A program made the translations under genes and the position numbers. A DNA stretch of 64,000 nt, taken from Sipunculus nudus. Taxonomy: Eukaryota > Annelida > Sipuncula > Golfingiida > Sipunculidae. The stretch spans positions 37,466,019 to 37,530,018 of the forward strand of contig CM049306.1 in assembly GCA_026874595.1 (NCBI GenBank). The letters run 5' to 3'. The notes under the pieces are model-generated. The model was not told where the DNA came from and did not search any database. It worked only from the letters and a program-made list of their open reading frames with translations. Below are positions 11,801 through 26,800 of the stretch, in pieces. Position 1 is the first letter of the stretch. Each line of letters opens with the position of its first letter.

Positions 11801-14800
11801 GTGAAGGACCTTAACCTGATGGTCAACAACGCAAAGACCTTCAATGAACCAGGCTCTGTCATCCATAATGTAAGTCATTTAGCATTCTCGTGCTCTTATT
11901 GCAAGGACAAAAGGGGCCCATTCCAATATCTGACATGTACTAAATAAAGACAATCTCAAGAACCTTATATAGAAAAAGTCCAAATAGCAGCATTCCTATG
12001 TTTACTAGCTATTTTTATTGTATTCAGTTGTTAATAACATAAAGGTGCCCCTTGAAATGGCACATGATCATAATCCAGACAATTTCAACCTTGAGATCTG
12101 GCAGCAAATCAGTCAGACTAGAGTTTAGCCCTTTACAAATGTTTTCACCAAAAGTAACCAATGACCTTTCAACTAATGCATATGCTCACTCAACCACCTC
12201 TGGTTACAAGGATTTTCTGTTCATTAACATGCTCACATATATTAAGTTTACTCTTAGCTTGTAGATAAATAATCTCATCAATAAATCTGTCTTAGGAACT
12301 TTTCTCAGCAGGTGTGACAAACCCAGGGTTATTCAGAGAATGTATACACGTAAGTGAGGTAAATAGCTGGGGTTACTGATAATTTATTTACTGATAAATG
12401 CATCGAGCAGAGGATTTAGACCCTGTGCTCTGTTAATATGATAAGGGTGGGAAATATAAATATATTATTACTGGGAACTTTACCTCCTGTGAAAATGTGT
12501 CCTGAAATAGTCTTCAAATAGTGCTGTGTTCTAACTTGCTGTGTCCTGAAATAGTCTTCAAATAGTGCTGTATGCTAACTTGCTGGTATTTTCACAAAAG
12601 GGCACATTGAGGTCATTTTTATCAGTCATGTTCTCACATAATCATGCTGCATGGATGTTCATTGGATCACTAGCCATCGCACATAATGATAAAAAATATG
12701 CTTCCAAACCCCATTTAACACATGGATATACCAAGAAAATTTCCACCCCATGAACCTAGATGTCAACTTTCAATCATATCCATTTATTATTCTTCATATA
12801 TTACTGGAGATAAATATCATTAGAAACAAATTAAATTGACAAACAGTTTAACAGCAGTGACTTTCTGGTATCCTCATCTTTGTTTGTGTTCTCCAGGATG
12901 CCAAAGCTCTTGCCAAGATTATCCAAGCAAAGAAAATGGAGCTGGATCGGATCAGACCGCAAAGAAACAACAAGTCAGAGAGGACAAGGTATGAAGAAAA
13001 ACAATATATAAACAATAGCAACAGTGCATTTCAAGGTTTCCCTGAAAGCTTAATGTCCTGTCATAATGTCCTGTCATATATTCCTGCCTGATGTACATAA
13101 TGATCATGGACTAAATGTAAATTCATTGCAGATTTTATATTGAGAGGTCCAGGGACCTCAGGCAGAATGACAGTCAGCAGTTGTGCAGCTCTGTGTGTCA
13201 GCTGGGTGGGCCACAATGTGTGTTGTGAAAATATTATACAGTTAGACCTTGAAACTGGTTCTTATTTTGAGGTGGTCGCTTAACAGACGTGGTCATTATG
13301 GGAGGTTTTGCTGTTCATGTACCTGCTGGCTGAAACAATCACGTTTGCAGGGCTCATGTACCCAATACAAGAAAATAGAGGTAGCTTAAGTTAATAAACA
13401 GTCACATCATGTTGCTATTATTAAAAACTGTTCCTGATTCTTTTACATCACTTAAATCTTCACAAAAGTTATGTAAACATATATATTAACTGGGAGGGAA
13501 CAGTTAGTTGAATAATGAAGAGACAGGTAAATGGATATTACGCTGTTTTTCAGGAGCCGGCGTCTAACACAGCTACAGAGGGCATCAGCTGAGTGTGCCA
13601 GCTTGGAATACCCGTCTGACGAGGATACTGAGGCTGAGAGCAACGTGGACAGCCAATCACAGATAGACTATGAGGAGGAGTCCGGAGCCGAGGGATCTGT
13701 GATTGACGCGGAGGACAGTGCACAGTGGATGCTGTACAACACGGTGAAGGACTACAAGATACCCACAGGACAAGTGTTATCTGAGCCTTTCATGAAAATG
13801 CCTAACAGAAGGTGAGCCCAGAGTGATATTTAAATGTTAATACTGGCTAGTTCTGTATTGTCTTAATAAAGGACTGAGGGTAGCATCCGTCCAGAGGTTC
13901 ATAGCAACAACACAGCTGCCCTCAGGCTAATCCGAAGGCTATAAGCAGGTTCATGAAATTTTATTAAACATCCACGCATAATGATTGCTGGAAAATTCAC
14001 ATGTATGTATGACCATAATGTGAACTAATGCGATTTAACTGGTATCAAAATACTAGCACATTAGGGATTCTTTATTTTAAAGCTTAATGCCACTTAATTG
14101 CTGAGTTGTTCCAACATATTTAGGTTAATTTTAGAATACTCTTCATCAGTTCAAGATCTTTACAAGTACTCTTCGTTAACCAGCTTCAAGATCTTTAACA
14201 CATACTCTACAGTTTCAGCAAGTTTAGTCAAAGTGATCTGTTTGTTGTGCAAAGATCTATGTTACCAGAACACGATATTCAAAATGTGAAAAGTTTATGA
14301 CCTAATAGTCATTTCCCTTTATTTCAAAGCTGAGGTAAATTCTAGTGCTTCTTCCAAACAGTATATATGTTAACACATGATTAACCCTTTTTTCCAAACA
14401 AATTAGACCATTTATATATTAGTGGATATCTTGTTGTTGACCAGTGTTTTCTCTCCCCTTCAGACTTTATCCTGACTATTATGAAGAGATTAAGAAACCG
14501 ATGTCTTTAATGCTCATCAAGAAAAAGATAAGAGTAAGTACATGCTCAGCTTCAGGAGGAAGTAAACAGAAATAGCATCTTCACTTTATTAATACAGTAT
14601 CACATGGTCGTGTGCTACTTGATCGTTTATATTGATTGGTCTTTTTCTTTCATAATCAGTTAAATTGGTTACACTTTTGCATAATCGATTATGTTCATGC
14701 AGAATCATTATATCCACACAAGAAACATTTTAATCCTGCCAGAGACATAAGAAAGACGGAACACAAAGTAGTGAACAGCATTAAAACTAAACCTTGTGCA

Positions 14801-17800
14801 GCAGAAAGTGATAGCAGTGGGGCTGTTCCCTCGACCTTTGAGCATGATGTATATATTAGACTGAATTTATTTGTCAATATATCAGGTATCAATCTATAAG
14901 GCAGTATAAAATGGTCCTTATTCAATGGCTATAGCATATCAGCAGTTCAGAACAATTTCTGATGTGTGGATTAATCTATTAACTTTATAATTCAGGTAAA
15001 TATTTGCACTTGTAGGAGAATCAGTATGATGGCCTGCATGACCTTGCAGCTGACCTTGACCTTGTATTTGACAATGCCATGCAGTACAACATGGATGAAT
15101 CCAGGCTATACCAGGTAGGTATATTTCCTGAAAACTTTCATAAAGTTTTCAACTGTGTTCATGTTCATTTGGTACTGTGTTTGTGCTTTTTTGGCATTTC
15201 ATAATATTTTAGTTAGGGTTCTTTTATTCTTTCCATGTCATCATCATTCTGGCTCTACTGGCTTTATCATACATTATCTTGTGGTCAGTTCTCCAATGGG
15301 TAATTCCACAACTCCTATTGTTCCTGTAGCCCTTATTCTGTTGTTAAAGTCCCCACTGGGTTTAATATTGGTGTAGTTCAGTTACATCATTCCATCTTAT
15401 ATATATATATTTTACTGATATGGTGATTCCTCAATGCATGTAGGTATCACATCACATTTTATCTATTACACTGGAATCAGCCCTTCAACTAACTCTGTTC
15501 AGTTACCTGTAACTGTATATTGCTTTATGTTTAATCACTGTGTACTCATTTCAGGATGCTGCAGTGCTCAAGAGAGTGACACAGAAGAAAAAGATGGAGC
15601 TGGAAACAGGCCAGGTAAACAGCTGCATGCGACCTTGACCCAGCATCATGACCTTGTTGTGACTTTGTAGTCTTATCTAGTGACCTTATTGCTACAGTAC
15701 AGATGTACCTGTCCCGAGTGCACCTGCACCGATGTGTAGGCAGTCAGTCCTTGTTCCACGGCTTGTCACATGGTACAGCTTGTTAAAGTTGACTGTTGAC
15801 TGATCACTTTGGAGTGCTGCTCCTGCTTTTTCTTGGCTGACATGGGTCCAATCACCACCATACTCTTCACAGATAGATTCACGCCTTGAGATTGTCCTCT
15901 GAGTATCGTGTCAGATTTCTATGCTCTTATCAAACCCTGACTGATTCATTCCTCATAAGTATTTAAACATAGTTAATGGTCAACAGCTTTCTTATAGATT
16001 AAAATGCAGATGTCAGAATTAAGGGGTATATTGCTGGTAATAGTAACAAAAATACTGGAAGCCCCCTTTGTAATTACAAACATTACCATGTTCTTTAATA
16101 TGATTATTATATATGTATGATTAGTGACTTTGAAATTATTTTCATTTATTTACATTATTGAAGTTGCCTTTTTTATTTATTTCAGCTTATAGTAAATTGA
16201 GCAAAAATTATCACTAGTTGCTATTTTGCATGGCTGTTTTGCTCTCAAGAAATTTTAAATATCTAACAACGAAAGATCAACATTCTGAGCTTGGAAACTT
16301 TGTCAACTTTGTAAAAAAAAAGTGGTCTCTTGACAGTGCCAGCTTGCAAACCTCAGTACATACAATATTAGTTATTGGCATTTTGAGGGTATCATTTGAT
16401 GTAATTATAGAATCCTTTATTCCACCAAGGTTATACTTAGTTTGCTACAAATGGTGTAAAATTAATAAGGCCTTTACAACTGTATCACTAGACAAGACAG
16501 GGTTTACATTATGTTTAATGAAAATTCTGAACTTTATTCTTTCTAACCTTCACTATAATTCATGCATGCAATATGCTCAGCATGTTCTCATCTGTGTGAT
16601 ATGCTGACTTCAATAATAATCTTATTAATTTTACTGATACTACTAATGTTAATCAATATGCTACATTTACAAAACATGTGAGGTCCTGAGGGAGCTCCTT
16701 TGCTAACCAGGTTAACATGCACCTGTTTCTTGTGGCCTAGGGCGTACACTTGGAGGTGGTGCCCCCACCCATCCCCTTAGACCTGTACCTTAAGGTAGGT
16801 ACTTTAGCCCCGCCCTCTACAGTGACAGCTTGTCAATCATTGTGCTGCATGGCTGCATGCAGTTAGTCTTCATCAAAGCATGTTATATGTGATGCTGCAG
16901 TTGACCAGACTTTTATCTCTGCATGCATATTCATTGATATTTTTGAATATTCATGACTGTCTGTTTACTTCTGCAGCAGCAGGAGTCCCTGTAAAATTGC
17001 AACGAGGGGTATTTTCATATTAAAACATGCAAGTCATCTGCTGTGATGTGAAGGATTACTATGGGTTAACGTTAAGGTTTACTCATAGTCTGTCTCTTAG
17101 ATTACTCTGTATACCATTCATTTATAGTCCGATGATTAGTAATCCATGGAATAGTCATTTATATTAAGTGTTCTTCAGACTTCCTCTTTCATTATGAAAA
17201 TACAGATAAATTGATTCACATATCACTTTGATTTTCAATAAACAGATCATATATGTTTTATATGCAGAAATAACTGCATATTCAGCAAAGTTTTCTTTTA
17301 TAAATTGTTATATACTATATGTGATGTTAGATCCAAAATTTTGTCATAACACTTGATCGCCATATCTTTAGTGTAGAGAAAAGAAATTCGGGCAAAAATG
17401 TAAAAATTATATATATGTAATATATAATATAAAATGAAGCAGTAGTAATTACTAGCTTGTGGAGCCAAAGATGTAGACAATAATAATTAATATATAACTG
17501 TTTATTGGATCACCAGATACTTGTTCATCATTTAAGATAGAAACTTCATTTAAATTCGCTTTTTCTATCTATTTATTTACATTTTAGTTGAGCTGCATTG
17601 TTAGCCTATTGAATTCATGTGTATGGGTAAATAATTACCGTAATCGATGTAATGGGTACTCCTATCGTAATGAGCCCCTCTCATGGATTTTTTAGGGCTG
17701 TCTTTGAGAAAACAGAAGGAATGAGTGATGCTCGTCAAAAAAGCTATGGTAGTCACAGTTATTTTCCACACCTCACCTTATGATTTTGAGGGTGTGAAAT

Positions 17801-20800
17801 TATGTCAGGTTATCCCAAGCCCAAAAAATTTTGGTGAGCTAAAGGAAATTTCCCCTAAAGTAGTATCTAAAGGTTTTCCCAGAATCCTTAAAAAATGTTC
17901 ATATCTTAACCTAGAAAGGCATCACATTTATACGATGAAATCGTCCATACAGTATTTACTGTTAACATAATCGCTTTCCGTCCTCAATATATCCAAAAGA
18001 TCAGTACCGTGGAGGGAATTTCAATAATCTTGCACAGACTGATCAGTGTTCTAGCTGGATGTATTAATTTTGAGGAAAATCTAATTGTATAGGTCATGCC
18101 AGTTCACTAACTTTATCCGAGTGTTACAAAAAAATATGAGAGTTTGGCTGTATTCAATTGAAAGAATTACTCTGTTATAAAAAATACCCAAGTTTGAAAC
18201 GTACTTTTTGGGGCATCAAAAATATTTGTTAAATATTAATTTTGAGAGCGCCTGGGGCGCTTGCTTATTACATCGAATATGGTAGATGCATGACAGTAGA
18301 ACTAGAACAGAACCATGCATGAAATACTCACAGATAGGGAATTTATCCCTGTTTTTTTTTACCGAGAACTATACACGGTGTACAGATACAAAAATGTAAA
18401 AATTTTCATTTTTCTTAATTTTTTAGCTAGACATCAAGTCTTTTGACTTAGCTGTCTGCATTTTGTGAACTACCTAGATCTGATCAGGAACTCAGAATAA
18501 AGGCTATCAAATTGCTTTCTTTTGTAAAAATGCAGTTTTCAGAAAAAGGTATTAAGAAAATAACATGTAGCTTGCAAGAAGTATCCACTAATATGTAATG
18601 TATATTAAGTAAAGTATGTCTATTCACCAGAAATGTAGATCACCTTCCATATCAGAGTATTTTATTAGCAAAACTCAGCCTTTCTAGGTCATCAGAATAA
18701 CAGTATGCTAATGCTGTTAACAATTCATTAGCCAGGATATGTTTTCTTTAATGTATAGACCTGAATACAAGAAGTCAGATTTCACTCTGCAAGTTCTGTT
18801 TAAATACAATCTAAAACCATAAGAAATGCATTATTAATTAAATCCCTCAGGCATTTGGAGCTCTTTTAAAGGCTTTTTGGCTGACATTTTCATGGAAAAA
18901 CAAAACATATTAGATTATTTGATAAAATATGGATTAATGGTCATGCAGTTTTGTGTTATATATATATATTTTTTTTTCATTACTTATTTTACCTGACTGA
19001 ATGCATTATGTAGCAAATTATTTTCAACCCTGACATTTTTCATTTGGAATGCAAGGAAAACTGCATTTTTGTGTATCATGTGTCTGTGATGTCAAACTCC
19101 GATTCAAAACTCTTATGTTTACCTTTTTTCCCACACTTGGACATTGAGATTTCACTTTTGGGTCTTCCAGATTAAATGTGACTGTTATAGATAAATATCA
19201 TTGACTAGTTAAGGTACTATAGACCTTGTCAGGTCAGTACAATGATGCTTCTTTCATCAGCAGTATGATACATTTCTAAGTGTAAGAAAATGTTCATATA
19301 CTTTCTCTCACATTCTGTCATTGGTGAATAGTTTTTGTTCTAAAAAATCATTATGGCCAAGCCATTTTTTTTCTGGTTTATTAAGTGTTATTTTCTAAAA
19401 ATATTCCACTTGGTTCAAATAAGAGGTGCAGGGGCCAAAACTAGGACGTACATGTAATCATGACTTAACAGCATTTTGGCACTCTTTATACTGATTTTAA
19501 CCAGAGATAGGAAAAATCTGGAGTCAAAATTATGCTTTTTTTTGTGGAATCAAAATGACCCTGTAAAAGCATCATGGTACCAAGGCTAAGTCATGATGAC
19601 AGGCTCCACAACATGGATAAGTGTCATCAGGAAAATATTGCAAACAAACTTTATAAGCAGTAGCTGACTCTCTTTGAAATCTCAGATTAAGACCTGCTGA
19701 GCAGTAAAGTGCTAATGTACATGTCTTGAAAATAAAAAATACTCTTAATCAACACTATTGTTAGCTCAGCTGAACAAGGCCACCAAGCTACAACGATGGT
19801 CCTTTATCAATCGGCTGTCCATCAGCTGTCGTTCCGGCTGGCTGGCTTTTTGTTTGTCCAATAGACTAGGATGTTTTGAAATCCATGTACCTATGAATCG
19901 GAAATTTGACATTCAGTTAGATGTTCCTAAGTTCTTCTGCCAAACCCAAAACTGGGTCAGTGCGACCCTGTTCCATTGAGAATACCTCCAAATAGCAGGG
20001 CCATTTTCCCTTTGCTTTTCAAATGAAAATATATAAAATATGTAACAATAAAAATAAGTCCTTTTATAAGAGAGATACAATTTTGATTATGACTATAAGA
20101 GTTTGCACCATCTACCAACCAGCCTGCCAAACACTTCAACAAAATGTGACCCCAGTTCTTTAGCTCAATTTCTGCTGTGTTCTCACCAGTTAGTATCCTT
20201 GAGTCTTTATGTCTCCATAGAATTTACTTTAATTGGTAGCACTTTTGTGAAGAAAACGTTTATAGTTGCTTGTTAGAATAGGAGACTTTACAAGTCACTG
20301 TTGTAACAGAGCATGTTAAAGCAGCATGAATCAGCAAATACCAGCATATATGTAGACCTTACCCATATATGTAAGAGATATCATTTAGATGTTTGAGAAA
20401 GTAGTTAATAGAGATAGTAGATGGTGAGATAGTAGATACATTCTGATGTATCATATTTTAAGCCCACCTGCTGTTGTGGAAAACTGAGGTTCTGTATTAA
20501 ATGTGTTTGTTGTTTCCTCTTTTGCAGAAAGATGAAATAGACTGTGTATCAGATATAGTGGTGACGCAGACACCCCAGCCCCAAAGTCGTAATCGTCGAT
20601 CAGGATTAGACACCCCTGAAGAGGAAAAGAAAAAGCCCCGCAAAAGTACACCAGAGGATGTGCTGAAAAGACGATTACATCTGCTGTACAAGACTGTGTT
20701 TGATTATAAGGTGACTTCTTCATTATGTTAAACAAATAATGCTGTGCAGTGTGGCAGTGTTAGATAATGCTTCCCTCCCTACTTTGAAATCTTCAGATCA

Positions 20801-23800
20801 ACAAAAGTTCATGTGTCTGCATTTTAATACCATTTTGACAAATTACATAATTTTAATTACGGAGCATAGCATCTACATTTGCAAAACAGGGTAACATAAA
20901 GTATGTAAATAATAAATAATTAGTGAAGGAATTATTGACCCTACTTTGGATTACATTGATCATGTAATATTAACCAGATTAAACAATATTTTAACAGGAT
21001 TTTGAGCCCTTTTCTGTCAGATAGACAAAGAAAATGCTCTTATAGTGCATGTATAATCACTGTAGATGTACAGGTAACATCCCATGTATTTTGAAACAAG
21101 AGAAAGGAAACTTTTCGTGCAGGACAGACTTGTTAACAATATTAACAATTGGCTGTAACTTCAGGATTTAGATTTTCAAGAGCAACCATATAAAAAAACA
21201 TAAATTTCTGTCTTAGGCAAGTTCAGTTGAGTGCCTTGACCCGTGGGTCCCTTGTTATTAAAGGTTATCAAAAAGCCATGAAAACTGATTTGATGAAAGT
21301 TAAGGACCCTGTAACAGCAGTTCTCATGAAGTTTATTTATACCTGACAATTTGTTTCTCACAGGTTGATGGTCGAAGCCTGATTGATATTTTTGTGACTC
21401 TGCCTTCCAAGAAGGAGTATCCGAACTATTATCAGGTCATCTCAGAACCCATCGACATGACCATGATAGACAACAAAATCAAAAATGATAAGGTAACTAA
21501 CATCAGTATCTGATAGTTCTGCTGGCGGCAAGTCAGACAAATGTGTATTGTAATATACACATCCTTTTGACTTCATCTAGGCATATCATTAAAATCAAGA
21601 GAACCTACTCGGAATATTTGACAGTCTTACTTCAGGCTGTGACCACCATTGAACTGTTACATTGCCCAATACTGTTTATCCTGTATATTAGTAATATTGG
21701 AAAAAAGGTTAAGATCTCATTTTAAAAAATGACACAAAAAGTTGTGAATTTCTAATCATACAGATGGTCGTCTTTGAGCAAAACTTTCTGCATTGCATTA
21801 ACTTTTGTGAAGAACTAATCATTATATCAAAAATATGGGTATAAGTATTCAACAAATTGATAGAATTGCCATTTCTGAAAACCCCTTAGGGATTCACTGG
21901 CTTGTCTTTAGGTAGTCCCTGAAACATTGCTGAAAATATTTAAAAGGGTTTTATTATGATGAGTGCGGGAGTTCTCCCCCCAGATGCTGATATTATGATA
22001 TCACAATATAAGGCGATTAATTTATAAATGTGATTGCCTTTTTTTCGCTTGAGTTTCATATTCGAGATATTCATGAAAGGAAAATTATTGCAAAAATAAA
22101 ACCTTGTGGAATAAGATGCCCAGATACACTGGTGAACATTCATTTAAACGAGCATATTGTCTGTTTCATAGAAGTATACATTATGTTTAGGCCATTCTAA
22201 TTTGAGATCACATAAAATGCGAACTCTCACGAAAACCCTGGAAAAGTGGAAATCACAAAATTATAACCTCGCAAATATGAAGCAAACCACAGTATATATT
22301 ATTATCATGATATGAAAAACTGATATTGTCCCAACTTTTTTTTCTAGTATACACATGAGCATGCCCTGGTTGCTGACCTACAGCTTATGTTTAACAATGC
22401 TCGGCATTATAACGAGGAGGGGTCCCTTGTCTACAAGGACGCAGAGACACTGGAGAAAGTCCTCAAGGTGAAACTAAGGAATCTCACACCCCTGGATAAC
22501 TCTACACCCAGGCCAGCAAGCAAAGGGTATGCACTCTGTGGTTGTTTCTTTTAATGTTGATGTCAGATAACTGTTAATGCTGGACAAGAAAGTTATGACA
22601 AAATAGTTAATGATTGGATTTTTCTACTGAGTGTACAATGTTTTATATCAGTCAGTAATGTTTTTCTTAGAAGTTTGTGTACTGAGTTAATTATAGTAAT
22701 TTAATGTATGAAATGCAAATCTCAGAATTCATTTTCCTAAACATTACTTTCACTGTTCAACAGATAAACAGTTATTACAAATCTTTTTATTTGGTCATAT
22801 ATGGGAGTAACTCAAAATGTTAAAGTAAAACTTTGAAGTCCCCTTAGCACATGCATATGTGGCCATGGTGGCTTATTCATTACAGAATAAACACCAGCAA
22901 GCTTATGCAATTAAAGTCAGCTGTCTGTCTTCACATGATTAAGATGATAAACAAGGGAGTACTGTGGTTGCCTTTTTGTTCGCGAGGGTTTTAATTTCGC
23001 GATATTCGCGAATGGGAAATAATCGCGAAAATGAAACCCTCGGGAATAATCGGCCAATTGAGAATGTCCTACTTATTTAGTGTAATCAATACTTGTATGG
23101 TAATAGGTTAAAACAGAGAGAATTTTTTTTAATAAATTACATCCTTGCAGGTATAGGGAAATGTTAACCTTAAATTTGAACTAAACCACCTATGCTGTGT
23201 GTGCGGGCCTATCATTATATATGGAAATGTCACAAACTCATGACTTATTCTCATTTTATAATACACACAGGTATATGGCTTTGCCAAAGATTTGATATAG
23301 GTTCTTGTGAGATCGCGAAAATGAAACCCTCGCAAAACATTAAAAATGGAAAAATCGCGAAATTTCAGCCTCGCGAATATGAAGCCAACCACAGTATGTC
23401 ATTTGGAAAGTCATTTCTTGGAAGGCTAAGCTTTATCATCTTTTATTGCAGGAAACCTACACGCTCCAAATCTATGTCACCGATCTCCCAGAAACTACAG
23501 GACCTGTACAACTGTATCAAAGACTTTAGTGACGCCCACGGTCGTACACTCTCTACTCCCTTCATCAGACTTCCACTGAAAAACGTGAGTTCTTTTTTTG
23601 CTCATCTAGCCATAGGCCTGATTAGCTTGTGTCATGGTAATGTGCCATCCTTCATCCAGCTGTCTGATGTTCTCCACAGTCCAGAATGCTTCTTCTTCTT
23701 TATTTCTTCACAGATTTTGTGTTTCTTTTATCTGATAGGGCTAAATACTTAGAATTTTTAAAGTATTAATTATGCCTATATAAAGTGGTAAAAATCTGTT

Positions 23801-26800
23801 GTACACTGTCATATACCTCAGTTTTACTTTATGCATGCAAAATCTGCACTGTTTTATGCTGTGGGTGCCAGTAATGTTGTAATCATCGCAATGTTTGGCG
23901 TTCCAGGAATATCCCGACTATTACGAGATTATCAAGCGGCCGATGGACATGACCAAGATCAGTCAGAGAATGGCCAGCCATCAGTATAATAGTCTGGAGG
24001 ACATGGTGTCAGACTTTGTGCTGATGTTTGATAATGCATGCAAATACAATGAGCCAGACTCAATTATTTACAAGGTTAGTTTATATGTCACTGCTAACAG
24101 GTAATGGTTACTGCAAGCCTTAAATACTTGAAAAATACTAGAAATGTTACTGTGGTCAACTAAAAATAAATAACAGTTGAGATCTGTTTGATATAATATA
24201 GGAATAAATTGATTGATTATTTCAAAACAAAAATTGCAAATTGACTTTTATGTGAGAAAGAGATATGATTATATGTATAATATTAATATTTTTATTATAT
24301 AATATTATTTGATTATTTTGAAATAATATTATATCAGTGCCTTTAAATGTGAAAGATACCTGTATGGTAATAAACAGGACTCCCCATAACTGGTAAGCTT
24401 AAGTTATTTATTATTGAAAAATAATATTTATGTCATCTATATAATTAAAAAATGTGTCTGTGTCCGTGTCCTCCAGGATGCTCTGACACTGCAGCGTATA
24501 TGTCTGGAGAGGAAGGCGGAGCTTTGTCAGGACGACAACAGTAACGAAGTTCCTGACGTTAAAGCAGCCGTGCAGGCTCTGATGACCAAACTATTCATCA
24601 CCACGTACAACCATGCTGTAAGTACCACATCACATCCTGTTCATCACCATATACAACCATGCTGAAAGTACCACATCACACCCTGTTCATCTCCACATAC
24701 AACCATGCTGTAAGTACCACAGCACATCCTGTTCATCACCACATACAACCATGCTGAAAGTACCACATCACACCCTGTTTATCTCCACATACAACCATGC
24801 TGTAAGTACCACAGCACATCCTGTTCATCTCCACATACAACCATGCTGTAAGTACCACATCATACCCTGTTCATCACCACATACAACCATGCTGTAAGTA
24901 CCACATCATACCCTGTTCATCACCACATACAACCATGCTGTAAGTACCACATCACACCCTGTTCATCACCACATACAACCATGCTGTAAGTACCACATCA
25001 CACCCTGTTCATCACCACATACAACCATGCTGTAAGTACCACATCACACCCTGTTCATCACCACATACAACCATGCTGAAAGTACCACATCACACCCTGT
25101 TCATCTCCACATACAACCATGCTGTAAGTACCACAGCACATCTTGTTCATCACCACATACAACCATGCTGTAAGTACCACATCACATCCTGTTCATCACC
25201 ATATACAACCATGCTGAAAGTACCACATCACACCCTGTTCATCTCCACATACAACCATGCTGTAAGTACCTCAGCACATCCTGTTCATCACCACATACAA
25301 CCATGCTGAAAGTACCACATCACACCCTGTTCATCTCCACATACAACCATGCTGTAAGTACCACAGCACATCCTGTTCATCACAACATACAGCCACGCTG
25401 TAAGTACCACATCACATCCTGTTCATCACCACATACAGCCACGCTGTAAGTACCATGTCACACCCTTTCCATCACCATGTACAACCACGCTGTAAGTACC
25501 ACATCACACCCGGGTCATCACCATGTGATGCTGTAAGTACCACATCACAACCTGTTGATCGCTACATACCACCATGCTGCTAGTATTATATCACCAGATG
25601 TTAGCTAACCCAAATGACTTGAGACATGGATTCCAACAAAGAAACTTGGATGTGATACATCAATTTGTTTGTCATTTTGATACTAAACTGTTAATTATTT
25701 TCATCAGTGTACAGATTATTTTAAAATATACAATTTTATATATATATGGTTTGCGCTCTACTGAAATGAAGAGACCAGTTCTCACTTTTTCTTCTATCTG
25801 TTTCAATTAACTCAGATTTTATAAACCAGACAGTTAATTATTCTGCTGTGTCTTGGGTTCTTGACATCATGTTTCTGTGCACAGAACACAAGTCTTTGTC
25901 AGACTTCAAAAGTAGATGGTTAAGCTCACATGGCAAGCATCTTCTTTTTAAATATTACAATCTTTTAATAATATTATTGAAGATGAAGAGACATATATAT
26001 GTTGTTTTAGGATGAGGATGGCCGTTGCTTCAGCGACTCATTCCTTGACATGCCATCAGTTCAGGATGAAGAGACAGCCGAGGATGAGAAACCACCAACA
26101 GAGTGAGTTTTAAAACTTACTACTGATCTGAACTTCAGCTGTCTTTAGTCATCAAAGCAAACAACAGAGGGCACCACTGCTGCTCTCTCTTTTTGACACC
26201 ATATTTGTTACTTATTTAGTTAAAGTGGTCTTCCTTAAGCTCTGCTCAGCCATTCCTTTCTTCTGCAACCTCTGTGCTGTCAAATTAGGCAAACAAATTT
26301 AATGTACCATTTAATTTTTGTCAGACTGTCTTGTACATGTGCTATATGTTTTATTTCATCAGGATGTTAGTATCACTCTTAAGTGTTTAAAAATGAAATA
26401 TCAGAAAGTTTAAGCAGATTTACTTTCATTTATGTTTCCCTTATTTTTTAACCAGCTTAAAGCAAATAATGTTCACACTTCACAGCTTATTCTTTACTGT
26501 CCTGAATCAGAAAAAATATGCTTGAATCGGACAGTGCCAGCGCTTTAAACCAAGTTACATTTATCTTAATCAGTGGGACATTGTTCAGGTCTATGTTATT
26601 GATGTACAGGATAGTACGCCATTTGGCTGAAAACATGTCATTTTTAGGGGGAAAATACTTAATTGTGAAAAATCAGCCTACCATTATTTTACCTTGTTGA
26701 ATTTTTATTTCAGTTTTAGGAAACCATGCTTTGATCAAGTCAAGAAAAATTTAGATAAGGTGAGAAATTATCTTGTTATCTTGGAGTAACAGAATGTTGA

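Larger units (their letters stand above)
11870..12896. other. intron 6
   Basis: Contains copy B of the dispersed repeat (about 12050-12280) and a 44-bp direct duplication (12497-12540 and 12541-12584). No gene is seen. Confidence 0.65.

Noticed and set aside
16218-16607. 129-codon frame in intron 11
   Set aside because: No family resemblance, non-ATG start, AT-rich composition, no splice context; probably chance.
16976-16989. Possible 14-nt microexon after ttctgcag in intron 12 (CAGCAGGAGTCCCT then GTAAAA)
   Set aside because: Length is not a multiple of 3 and would break the frame between exons 12 and 13.
19762-21257. Single AGCTCAGCTGA element spanning intron 12 to intron 13
   Set aside because: Exon 13 lies between head and tail; two separate fragments are more likely.
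24591-25585. CRISPR-like array or coding repeat
   Set aside because: Units are contiguous without unique spacers, in a eukaryotic intron, and the unit is a copy of an exon-intron junction.
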